A stretch of 64,000 nucleotides of DNA, from positions 186,001 through 250,000 of the forward strand of contig JAKSGN010000012.1 of NCBI GenBank assembly GCA_024180945.1. Reading direction: 5' to 3'. Under the pieces are notes generated by a model that searched no databases, was not told where the DNA came from, and saw nothing but the letters and a program-made list of their open reading frames with translations. The translations under genes were made by a program, and so were the position numbers. Source of the stretch: Macrophomina tecta. Its lineage: Eukaryota > Ascomycota > Dothideomycetes > Botryosphaeriales > Botryosphaeriaceae. Below are positions 53,300 to 63,037 of this stretch, in pieces (the first letter of the stretch is position 1; every line of letters starts with the position of its first letter).

Positions 53300-54218
53300 G
53301 CATCACCGCGCAAGGCTTGCTCTACGTCTCTCCACCTCTCCCTCTCCGCACCGCCGTCGCCTCACCTTTCCCCAACCCCGCCTCAGCGCAAGCCATATTA
53401 TCGGTCGTTTTCACTTCACTGCACTGCTGCTAAGCGTGGACAGGTCTTTTTGCTTGTCACAATACTGGTGCTTGGTGTTTCGCTACTGCTTGTCTGGCCT
53501 ACGCCGTGCTCTTTCTTACGTGTCTGCTTGTCGATCGCGTCTCTGCTAATCTTGTCATTTATTCGCCTCGCTGTATCGCTGGGCCACTGTTGTTAAGGCG
53601 CGTACCGGCTCCCCCGCAAGGCCAGTGAGCCCGTCGCGTACTACTACCTGGTGTTTCACCTTCCCCCCCCCCCCGGAGGGGCAAATTCGTCCGATGCGTG
53701 CCTTGCTCCTCTTGCGGGCCAGTTTGCCCGTCTAAAGACTTGGCTAGCCCATGCATTGTTAAGGACGCTTTTAGAGCTCGATCCCCGTTGAAGCCTGGGT
53801 GGGTGGGTACCCAGCACTTTTTTATGCTGGGTTTGATTTTGCCGCTGTAAAACTGCTATGACATCTACAATGTGCAGGCTTCCTTGAGAATGCCGCATCA
53901 TGCTGTCCGAATTTGTCCCGCACGTCCCTGTCAAAGGCCTGGTGCTTGAGCAACTGGTATCAGCCCGATTTGATCCGATGGAACTGCAGAACAGATATGC
54001 AGTATAAACACATCGGATGCCTGCGGGACGTTAAGCTTGCCGTGAAGATATCCGTGCAGGTCAACCAGCCAATATGGATGAGCAAAGACCGTTTGGGCGT
54101 GCAAATCCCCTCTCCCAAGCTTCACCTGATTCTATTCTGGCAGGTCGAGCCCATGACTCCGGATCGGCGCGAGAGCATGCGGTTCAGAGATACGGCGCCG
54201 CGGATTCCTCCCACGGCA
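53300..54218. other. intergenic, no gene seen
   Basis: Includes an 11-C run near 53665. The frame entering from 53913 has no conserved content before 54153. Confidence 0.4.
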
Positions 54219-55004
54219 ATGCTCGGCCAGAAGCGCAAGGCCGTGGAGGCTCTGTCCGACAGGGAAGAAGTTTCGAGCAAGGATCACGCCAGCCAACCGC
54301 CGCAGAAGGAGATATCAAAGCCGCCCTATGAAGGCAACACCGAAGCGGACACTCAGACCTCATCTCGGCCGGCCTCTGCCCAGCCGCGGACGCCCATCGA
54401 TGCGACGGAATTACTCCCGCCGCGCATTTCCTCGGCTACTCCTCCGGCCCGCCTGATCGCGCCGCCGTGCTGCTCCGCGCCGCCGTTCTCGACCGTCTTC
54501 GCGCCCATGCCCCGAACAGTGCCCTCCCCTCCAGTTCTTCGATTGACCTTACTCCACTGCACACCCCCCCACCTCTTCCTCGAACTCATGGAATGGCTCA
54601 CTGCCACCTCCCAGCTCGACACCCTCGTGCATGATACCGACCGCACTCATCTCCTCGCCCTCGGCGCCGGCGCCCGCCAGGGCGATGCGGAGGCTTTCGC
54701 CGTGCAGATGCGGGCCTGCCAGCGGCGCCTGCTGCGCGATGCGTGGAAGCTGATACCGCCGGCTGAGGATGTGTTGTTACATGAGTGCTTCGATGTGCTG
54801 GATTGGCTGGATGGGAGGGTTTGTCGGAATGCGGGGACGGTGATGAAGGGCATGTTGGTGGGGTTGAGGACGCCGGCGCAGGGAGTAGAGTTGGCGGTAA
54901 TGCGTTCGGGGGTAGAGAAGGCGGAGAGGGAGGAGGAGGCGGAGGGGAGGTGGAGGGAGCATTTGGCTTCGGTGAGAGCGGCAACGTTTTGGGCGTTCGG
55001 GTAA
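54219..55004 (+). CDS. hypothetical protein, Pro/Ser-rich N-terminus and helical C-terminus
   Basis: From MLGQKRKAVEALSDREE (ATG 54219; an ATG at 54153 is also possible) the frame runs 261 codons. Residues 1-110 are low-complexity Pro/Ser/Ala with a short basic KRK motif, possibly nuclear. Residues ~120-261 are helical (LFLELMEWLTATSQLDTLVH, RRLLRDAWKLIPPAEDVLLH, GVEKAEREEEAEGRWREHL). No known domain. Open and intact, with the high third-position GC of coding DNA. Confidence 0.45.
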   Translation: MLGQKRKAVEALSDREEVSSKDHASQPPQKEISKPPYEGNTEADTQTSSRPASAQPRTPIDATELLPPRISSATPPARLIAPPCCSAPPFSTVFAPMPRTVPSPPVLRLTLLHCTPPHLFLELMEWLTATSQLDTLVHDTDRTHLLALGAGARQGDAEAFAVQMRACQRRLLRDAWKLIPPAEDVLLHECFDVLDWLDGRVCRNAGTVMKGMLVGLRTPAQGVELAVMRSGVEKAEREEEAEGRWREHLASVRAATFWAFG

Positions 55005-55179
55005 GAAGGGGGGTTTTTTGGACAGGATATTTTTCCGGTTGCGCCTCCTGCGTGGTACACCGGACATCCTGTACGATCGGGCCGGCTTCTACTATGGGTG
55101 ATGTGAAGGAGGATAGCATATTCCTTCGTGACACTGATGCCTGGCTGCTTGACTTTGGCACTGTCAGCTTGTGAATTCA

Positions 55180-55881
55180 TATCGTTGACAGGCGCTGGGC
55201 CGCTACACCCATGCAGACTTAGTTCTGCGTGGCGGCATCTTTCCCAACGCCGACTTGCGCAAAGTCCGCTCGCCATATTACTACATCTCATCTGCTGATC
55301 CATCTGCACAGCGGCATCCTCCACCCCGACGTCAAGGTCCGCCTCACCGTCGTCCTCGACGCCAAGTCTCGCGACGACGCCTACCCGTCTGGCCTCATGC
55401 CCTTCTACCTGGACGGCCACGGCGACGAGGTGCACCTCGACCACATGCTCGTGCGGCACGATGGCGCCAAGGCAACAACATCGCCCTCAGCGCCGGCAGC
55501 ATCTCCGTTGAAGGCTGCGGCGCGGATACACTGCGCAACGAACTTCGCGACGGCGACCGCGCCATCATCGCTACCTTCGTCGGCATGTATGAGGCTGCTA
55601 TGTAGCTATTCCCTGACACCGACGCCGACGTCGCCGCCGACACTGACTGCTTCTTCCGCCCTGGAAGCAGGTTCGACTCGGTCGCGCCACAGCGCGACCT
55701 ACTACGCGAGCTGGAGCGCAACGACGGGTTAAGGCTCGGTGTTGGCGCTGTCGCACTTGCTGAGGATGTGGTGGCGGATGTCAAGAAGCTGAACCGCGAC
55801 CCTTGGATGGTGCCGAAGAGCGTCAAGGTTGCGCGGTGGCGGGAGAAGTTTGGGAAGATTGGGAAGGATAGGAAGCGGTAG
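55180..55881 (+). pseudogene. hypothetical protein, frameshift and TAG
   Basis: Frame 1: HPDVKVRLTVVLDAKSRDDA, MPFYLDGHGDEVHLDHML. After a shift near 55462, frame 2: NNIALSAGSISVEGCGADTL, RDGDRAIIATFVGMYEAAM, then TAG at 55603-55605, then continuous FPDTDADVAADTDCFFRPGS and VADVKKLNRDPWMVPKSVKV to the stop at ~55881. The rest is coherent, so the gene was lost late. No family recognised. Confidence 0.45.
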
Positions 55882-56167
55882 ATCTGTTGCTGAAGACTTA
55901 TATCGGGATGAGTATCGGAATGAGAGGCCACCTAGCGTATGAATCGCCAACTTTGTACAGGCAGCATTGTCCAGGAAGCTATGAGGTATGAAGGTAGCCA
56001 GTTCACCAAATACGTGCTTCGTTTCGACGCTTGACATGCTAATGTATACGAACTCCTCATCGTTGTGTGTAACACAGTTATCTGCAGGTCGAAATCCCGT
56101 TTCATATGCTTTCTACATTAGTGCCATCGTCACAATTGTAGTATCCAATTTGAGGTGCGCTTTGCTC
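55882..56167. other. intergenic, no gene seen
   Basis: No motif-bearing ORF. It ends at a 17-A run (56168-56184). Confidence 0.4.
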
Positions 56168-56185
56168 AAAAAAAAAAAAAAAAAC

Positions 56186-56300
56186 CTGCCTTCTTCCGCC
56201 CAGGCCTCTTCTGCTCCGCCCTCGAAACCACCATCGTCGCCACCAGCCTCACCGCCATCTTGACACACTTTGACAACGACGCCCGCTCCTCCTGGATGAG
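56186..56300 (+). pseudogene. MFS transporter TM1 fragment
   Basis: GLFCSALETTIVATSLTAIL followed by FDNDARSSWM matches the first membrane helix and following loop of drug:H+ antiporters (family pattern AL-[DE]-TTIVATALP-I, then SSW). Nothing of the remaining 11-13 helices is present. It lies directly after a poly(A) run. Confidence 0.55.
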
Positions 56301-56488
56301 TAGCGCTTTGTCATCGGTAAATCATTCGGACTCGAGTCCGTGTCCTGCTGCCGGCACCACGACGTCTCGGCCGCTTTCCAGGACGGCACGACCTCTGGGG
56401 CCACCCTAAACAGTAGTGCCTGCCAATGAGAAGATGGTCCAGACAGCTGTGAGGAGTTCAAGCCTAGGGGGGCAAAACCTAAGTTCCG

Positions 56489-58743
56489 TTAGCTGCATGC
56501 CCACATTCTATGCATGAATACGTACTCTTCCGAACTTAGGCCAATAAAACCACCCCAAAAGAGCCACTGCGCACACCAAAGAAGGAGCATGATCATGGCC
56601 GTGACCGCATATAGCTTCGCCAGTTCTTTTCGAAAGCTCAAGTTACCTTGGCTTTGAACGGGGAGAGTGCCATACATCGTCGTGTAAATTCTTTCCCCGC
56701 TAGCCAACAGCGATGTCTCTCCTAACACCCCCACGTTAATCTTGTCCATCCAATAGTTTTCCAGCTTCTCCCCGAGCCATGTGCAAGCTCCATCGGACAT
56801 TGTCATTAGCTTCTCCGCAATTTCCGATCTTGTGCGTTTGCTTCCCTGCCGCTTTGGTGTATCGTCACATCCGGATCCAGTCACCCCATTCATCCGACGT
56901 GTAACCCGGATTGACCAAGCGAACGCCATGGTAGTGGTTACAAGCCACAACAGTGCTCCAGCATACATGAGCTTTGCCGATTGTCCTCCTTCCGCGCTTC
57001 CTAGCCTCCCAAAATAGAAGTTGTGTTTGAGACCATAATTGGCGGTGAGAACCATATAATACGCTGATAAAGCCTGGAGGATGACTTCCGCAAACAGACA
57101 AGACTTGGCTGCAGAGAAGTCTATTGCGTCGAAGGGTTGCAGACCAATCAGCAAAAACGTCAGCCAAGCGAGCCGAGGCATTGAGCACCAGAGAAAGATC
57201 AATTGTGTACCGGGAATGCCTTCATAACCAGGGGTTCCCTGAATAAGAACGGCGTTGACCCAGCTCGCTAGCAGTTGGAGAGTGGCGATTAACATCCCCG
57301 TGGAGAACCAAGACGACGGGTACGGGAGCCGTGGAAAGCGAGGTGCGAATCGAAGGATTCCTGCTCCTCGACCGTGTAATGCGGCAAGAAAGGTTGCTAC
57401 ATTGACAAGGACGAAGCTTCCGAGATTCCACACATTCGTGGCACATTTGCCCCACTCGTTGGATGGTTTGACGGTCCATTGCCATGGAATCATGTCGAGG
57501 ACGGTGGGAGAGGTTAATTGGCGCCAATTGTCTGGGAGACCGTGCCAGTCCTGCACATCGCCACAAAGGTCGTGGAGCCACTTTAGATAGTCAATTCGGG
57601 TCTCGAAAATGTGGCACGAACCTCCGCAGGCTTCGAAGCTAATGTTGCGGCAGATGCAAGCCCTGTCCACCGTGCGCTTGACTTTGCAGTAGCCACTAGA
57701 GTCGAGCCCACAAGCATCGGTTGCGCAATGATGTTGAACAAGCCCGGTCACCCGCTTTGGCATGTCCATGACACACGTGGGCCAATACCAGTCTTCGATG
57801 GGGATATAACCGAATCCTGTAATTTTGAGTGAATCCGTCCAGTTGCTGGGCAGGGACGTCAGCCCACAGGTGACATTCATCCATAGCTGCTCCTGCGTCC
57901 ATTCCAAGTGCCCTGGTCCTGAACAGGGTTCCTTTTCGGTGTCTATAGTGAAGGCGCGGCAGAAGCATTTCTTGTCAAAATAGTCGCCATATCCGATGCT
58001 ACCCCGGGTGAGATCGTAACCCACGGTTGCAAAATCCAGGGCGACCATGGAATGTAGGTCTTCACGATATTCCCAAGGTCGATCGGCCCTTCCGGTATGC
58101 TGGGTGGTGCTTGTGAAACTGCAGGAAGCCACTACATGTTGGAATGGTTCCATCGATAGAGCCGAGACCGAGCCTGTTAGACATGTTGGTGCGTTGTGCG
58201 TCACGCTAACTGCCGCATATCCTTCAGGCAGGGAGGCCGGGGAGAGGTTTTGCACATCATTCGCGTCGCCGACATCAACAAGCCACGTTCGACCGGTCAT
58301 GCCGCGAATCCACCGATACAACTGTGCTTTGGCGAGTACCGATCTACTGCAGTATGGGAGATACGTTTTGACGACGTCGGAAGAAAACCCAGTGCTCAGA
58401 CAGCTGGCCTGAGTCAGCCATTGGTGATGGGTGCAGATGACTCCGAAATGGCGGATGCATCGTCTGCCGGTACATCCCGTCATGATACTAAGCCAGGAGG
58501 ATGGATCCTGCTGAGCGATGCACTGTGGCATAGGAGTAAAGTCTTCAGGATTAACCCAGCCATTGCGATTATCTTGGGGCGTCAGGATACGGCCAGAATC
58601 AACGCTCGTGGCATAAAGCACTTCTGCAGTAGCTGTGTTATTAATGCCGAAGGCAAAACAACCATTTGGCGGGAATTACCATTCGCAGCCACGCCACAAG
58701 CCCCAGCCGTCAACAGTATAAGACATGCGCTGGGTGTCCTCAT
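56489..58743 (-). CDS. fungal integral membrane protein with cysteine-rich ectodomain
   Basis: Exon 1 (58680-58743) encodes MRTPSACLILLTAGACGVAA, a signal peptide. A 47-nt intron (58633-58679, GTAATT...ACACAG) joins it in frame to exon 2 (56489-58632), giving 735 residues. Residues ~30-400 form an extracellular domain with more than 25 cysteines and several N-glycosylation sites (CIAQQD, YCSRSVLAKAQLY, TWLVDVGDANDVQNLSP, WMNVTCG, ACICRNISFEACGG, VQDWHGLPDNWRQLTSPTVL). About six hydrophobic helices follow (LVNVATFLAALHG; MLIATLQLLASWVNAVLI; YAGALLWLVTTTMAFAW; MIMLLLWCAQWLFW). I recognise a conserved uncharacterised fungal family. Intact and free of RIP signs. Function unknown; plasma membrane likely. 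Confidence 0.75.
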
Positions 58744-59037
58744 CGTGCCAACGGTACGAGGGGTCTTGCGCTTCAGGTTAGGTCGAAAAGATTGTCGTTG
58801 GGTTCCTCCTGTTTCTGTTGACACCCGATGCTTCTTCAATGCGGTGGCTCTTCTCCGGTTCAGTGTTGCTTCTCGGGTGCGGTGGTGACCTGAGGTGCGG
58901 GGCGCGGGGATGCGGGATTACTGGCGTTTGCAGCTTAACGTAGATGGCAAGCGAGCCGTCACCCTCATCAACTTTCTACGCCTTTATACGCGTATAGCTC
59001 CACAACGCGCGATAATAGTATCTGATTGACCATCAGA
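58744..59037. other. upstream region of membrane-protein gene
   Basis: No other gene seen before the pogo element. Confidence 0.4.
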
Positions 59038-59039
59038 TA

Positions 59040-60873
59040 ACGTGGTTCACAAGCGAGTGACACACCCCACCAAGTTCACGCGACGCGTTAACAACTAACC
59101 GCGATGCAGCCACAACCCAGCATTGAATCTATTTACCATAAAGGCAGGATAACCCTAGCTATTGAAGCTATTAATCGAGATCAAATCCAGAGCGAACGAC
59201 GCGCTGCTTCAACCTTCAAGTGCGCCCACAAAACGCTGAACCGACGACGCGCCGGAACGACCGCGAGACGCGATTGCGAGCCCAACTACAAGAAGCTCAC
59301 CAAGTTTAAAGAACTTGCGATTGTGCAACATATACTTGACCTAGATTTAAGAGGGTTCCCGCCTATAAAGGAGGCAGTGCGAAATATAGCTAATAAACTG
59401 CTGGACGAGCGTGGTGGAGAGCTAGTAGGCAAGAACTAGCTAGATAACTTCATCAAGCGTACGCCTAAGCTCAAGACTTAGCAGAGTCGATTATATGATC
59501 ACTAGCGAGCCTTAAACGAGGATTCGCGAGTAATCAGCGACTGGTTCAAGCTTGTATAGTCTATAAAGGCGAAGTACGGCATCCTGGATAAAGACACTTA
59601 CAACTTTGATAAAACTGGCTTTATAATGGGCGTTATCTCGTCGCAGCTTGTTGTTACAGGCTCAGAGAGGCGTGGCAAGCGGAAGGTTATCCAGCCAGGC
59701 AATCGCGAGTGGACTACTATGATCCAGGGTATTAACGCTGCTGGGTGGGCGATTCCACCCTTCATCATCTTCGCTAGCCAGAACCACATCTCCAGCTGGT
59801 ACGAGAACAACGCCATACCTGGCGACTAGGTTATTAGGGTTAGCGAGAACGGCTGGACAACAGATGAGCTTGGAGTCGCGTGGTTGAAGCACTTCGACGC
59901 GCACACGATAACGCGTACCGTGGGCACGCATCGGCTGCTAATTATCGACGGCCACAGCAGCCACAACTCGCTTAATTTCTAGGAAATCCGCAAGAAGAGT
60001 AATATTATTACTCTATACATGCCTGCGCACTCGTTGCACCTGCTATAGCCGCTTGATGTAGGCTGCTTCTCGCCGTTAAAGCGCGCGTATAGGGACCAGA
60101 TCTGTGGCATAGCGCGCAACCGCATTAATTATATTACCAAGCTGGAGTTCCTCCCTGCTTTTAAGGCGGCTTTTAAGAAGGTTTTTACAAAGAATATTAT
60201 CTGCTTAAGCTTCCGAGGCGCTGGGTTAGTCCTATTCAACCCGGAGGCGGTGTTATCGAAGCTTGATGTGCAGCTTCGCACGCCGTCGCCCCCCGCCGCT
60301 GACACCACCCTTATGGGAGTCCAAAACACCAAGCAACGCCCGTGAGCTAGGCTCTCAATCCACTCTGATTCGCGATCGGATTCGAAGGCATCAAGATTCT
60401 TCACCTACTTCGATTGTTGATTCGCTTAATCGACTTTCTAAAGGCGCTGAGATAATGATGCACTCAGCAGCGTTACTGCGCGATGAAATTGCAGACCTTC
60501 GAAAGGCAAATGAGGCAGCAACAAAGCGTAGGAGTCGCAAGAGGAAGTATATCCAGAATCAAGGGACATTAACAAGGGAGGAGGGCTCTGAATTGATTGC
60601 TGCTAAGGACGCTGGTGGGCATGAGGAGGGTAAGAAGGCTGCAAAGAGGTTGCGCGTAGGTGGGGGAACGACGTAGCAAAGGCGCTGTGGGCGCTGCGGC
60701 AAGACAGGACACAATTTCCGCACGTGCGAGGAAGAAGTAATGATAGTCAATAGTCCAAGATAATCCTATATATCACAGTAACTTGTTGTGGTGTTAAGCT
60801 ATTTATCTGCAAAGGTGTGTAAACTTGGTGGGGTGTGTCACTCGCTTGTGTGTCACTCGCTTGTGAACCACGT
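59040..60873 (+). mobile_element. Fot1/pogo transposon, RIP-degraded (1834 bp)
   Basis: TIR ACGTGGTTCACAAGCGAGTG and its inverse; TA at 59038-59039 and 60874-60875. The right end carries an extra internal copy of caagcgagtgacacac. Transposase gene inside. Confidence 0.9.
59104..60676 (+). pseudogene. pogo/Fot1 transposase with many TAG stops
   Basis: N-terminus SIESIYHKGRITLAIEAINR; DDE_1 blocks TYNFDKTGFIMG, LLIIDGHSSHNS and PLDVGCFSPLKRAYR; C-terminal EIADLRKANEAATKR; a knuckle-like CGRCGK...HNFRTC lies beyond the frame end at 60676. About nine interruptions in the middle are TAG (59437, near 59480, 59497, 59560, 59827, 59981, 60047), at positions where relatives have TGG or CAG. A frameshift lies near 60240. 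Inactive. Confidence 0.85.
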
Positions 60874-60989
60874 TAGTTATTCTATTAGTTAAGCAACTTT
60901 GTATAAGCAGCAGAAAGCATGCGTTGAGAAACAGCGACTTTGTTGGGTGGGAGCGATCGCTTGCGTTCGCCGACCGTGCGAGAACTTTT

Positions 60990-61756
60990 GTCAGGTCATC
61001 GTAGCGGCCAGGAGGCGCATTGAAACCACGGCGTATGGCGTCGTTCAACACCCGGCCATCAGGCGCAGAGCCCTCCCAGCCAGGCAGTACGTATGTGAAG
61101 TTAAGGTTGAAGTCGCAGGCGGCTAATACGTTCATTGATAGAAACTTCTTACGATTCCTCCAAGGTTTTGGCTCCACGCCAGGATCCAGCGCCACCGGTA
61201 TATGCGTCCCATCTAAGGCTCAAATGCAGTCGGCAAAGAAGGCGGCGTACTTGGTGTTTTCAGTAATGCGATCAGGCGTCCGATCAGGCGGCGGCAAGAC
61301 GACGTCCTTATGAAGGTAACAGAGGAGGTTCAACGCCTCGTGGAAGGCTTCGTGTATTCGCTCGGTTAAGTGATTGAACTCGACAGCCGCTAGCCGAAAG
61401 CTTTGCCCGTTGCTAACGATGTATAGGAAGATAAGTAGCCTCTCACGGCTCCTTATATGACGGCCATCTTGCAAGCCTCGTTGAATAAGCTCACGGTGTA
61501 GCTCCTCAAACGCTCGTATTCCCATCCGGGTGACGTCACGGAGTCGCTCTGAACGTCCCTCCAGGAGGTCCTCCGTCCAATCTGCACCACGCCCGTAGCT
61601 TGTATGCAACGGGCGGCGTGGCTGCGGAGGGCGCGCTCGATGAGTGTGGATAGGCTCCTGCCTCGAGGTAGCGGCTGTAAGGATAACGGCAAGTGTAGTA
61701 AGCCATTGCGAAGCTGGCAGAGCCCGCATGAAGGCGTTGTGGGTGCCCTCATCCAT
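60990..61756 (-). pseudogene. PIF/Harbinger transposase, 3'-truncated
   Basis: Starts MDEGTHNAFMRALPASQWLT. The frame contains RLLIFLYIVSNGQSFRLAAV, FHEALNLLCYL, then FFADCI followed by TGA (61220) and ALDGTHIPVALDPGV, PWRNRKKFLSMNVLAACDF and VLPGWEGSAPDGRVLNDAI, the DDE_4 core with the first two acidic residues. It stops at FNAPPGRY, before the final Glu/Asp motif; unrelated sequence then leads to the pogo element 120 bp away. The TGA stands where relatives have a glycine (GGA). Confidence 0.75.
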
Positions 61757-62231
61757 CTTAGAAACTCAACACCAAGGCTCAGGCAACGTTATTGTGGACG
61801 GCGGACACGCATATACCAGCTTCGTTTCACGAAACGGCAGGAAACGGCCCAGGCGAGCAAGTTTTTCGAAAACACGGTGATCGGCACAACGTCTTGCCTA
61901 TATACAGTATGTGGCCGTGATTTTCGACGCTACCGACACCCCCTGTTGACTTGGCGTGTATTTCGGAATACAATCTTCGTCAATTTACCAAACGGTCACG
62001 ATTACTTTGCGTCGTTTCGGACCGGAACGAAAGCTACCAAACGTACCCTTAGGCTTTTAATCCAATCTTTGTTTTTCGTGCATTGTATTGTAAGGCGCTT
62101 GTTCTGGTCAGAGATTGCCTCTAGTAGGTCGGCAATATCATCGAGAGAAGTTTCCTTAGTCAACTTCCTCGGCTTATCTGGGCGAGATGAAGCATCCGTT
62201 GATGGGTTTCCACGGTGAAGAGCTCGGTAGT
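61757..62231. other. 5' flank of Harbinger relic, no gene seen
   Basis: No motif-bearing ORF. Confidence 0.4.
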
Positions 62232-62244
62232 CGGTGCGGTCGAT

Positions 62245-62348
62245 GATGATGATGATGATGATGATTACACCCCGTCGGCCTTACCAGACCATAGGGACAA
62301 GGAACGCTATTCTACGCTAAGCTACATTGGGATCCCGGTTCATTCGAG
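62245..62348 (-). mobile_element. 5'-truncated LINE copy (family A, 104 bp)
   Basis: Minus-strand match to the LINE 3' end (gaatgaaccgggatcc...gtccctatggtctg...ggccgacggggtgta) with an (ATC)n tail at 62245-62264. Perfect 13-bp duplication CGGTGCGGTCGAT at 62232-62244 and 62349-62361. Confidence 0.9.
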
Positions 62349-62361
62349 CGGTGCGGTCGAT

Positions 62362-63037
62362 CTGGCGGAGTGAGACGCGTTGCGACGCGTCCGCGACGCG
62401 TCCATCTCCACCCACACCTTCTTCGGCCGACGCCGCCGGCATTGTAACCAGCTTTTATTGTTCTTTCGAGATTGAGATTCGATATCCGTAAAGACCTAAC
62501 AATACCCCTTCCAAACCAGCAGAAGAAGTCCCTTTCCTCGGAGATGTGGGGAAGCGGAGAAGTCACCGGGCTGGGGATTACATAATTAGTTAGTCAGCAC
62601 GCACGGTCGGTCTGCAACTTCGCTCTTGCCATCCACCTCACACATTTCCACCATCGACCCTCATCTCCCAACGCCCACTCGATCTCGAACCTCACAGAAC
62701 ACCGTGCACGCCCTACAAACGCCCTACATCCGCGGTTCGCTCCCCGCAACGTCGCGAGTCGGCTGGGGAACTATCCTCAAGTATCCCTCGCGGTGATCCG
62801 GTAATCGGCGAGGGTTTCACGCCGCATTCGGCCTGGAACTATCCTTCGAGGGTGTCTTGCAGTGATCCGCCCAGCGGCGAGGGTTTCACAGCTCGGCAAG
62901 CGACAAACAGCACAGAGTCAAGGCTGCTCCGAAGCCTGGGAGGGTGGGACATCACGTCGCTCGACGTGGGGCTTACTTTTGCGACCCCATTGTCTATAGG
63001 TAATGCCGCAGTAGCTAACGATGCTCGCGCAGGTCAC
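62362..63037. other. upstream region of the terminal gene
   Basis: Two similar stretches (tgcagtgatccgccca... and cgcggtgatccggtaa..., both followed by gcgagggtttcac) lie at 62785-62895. A branch-like gctaac and cag acceptor at 63013-63033 suggest an upstream exon. Confidence 0.35.

Noticed and set aside
51530..56184. Poly(A) runs at 51530 and 56168 as proof of retroposed genes
   Set aside because: No target duplications or matching upstream gene bodies were found; homopolymers alone are not sufficient.
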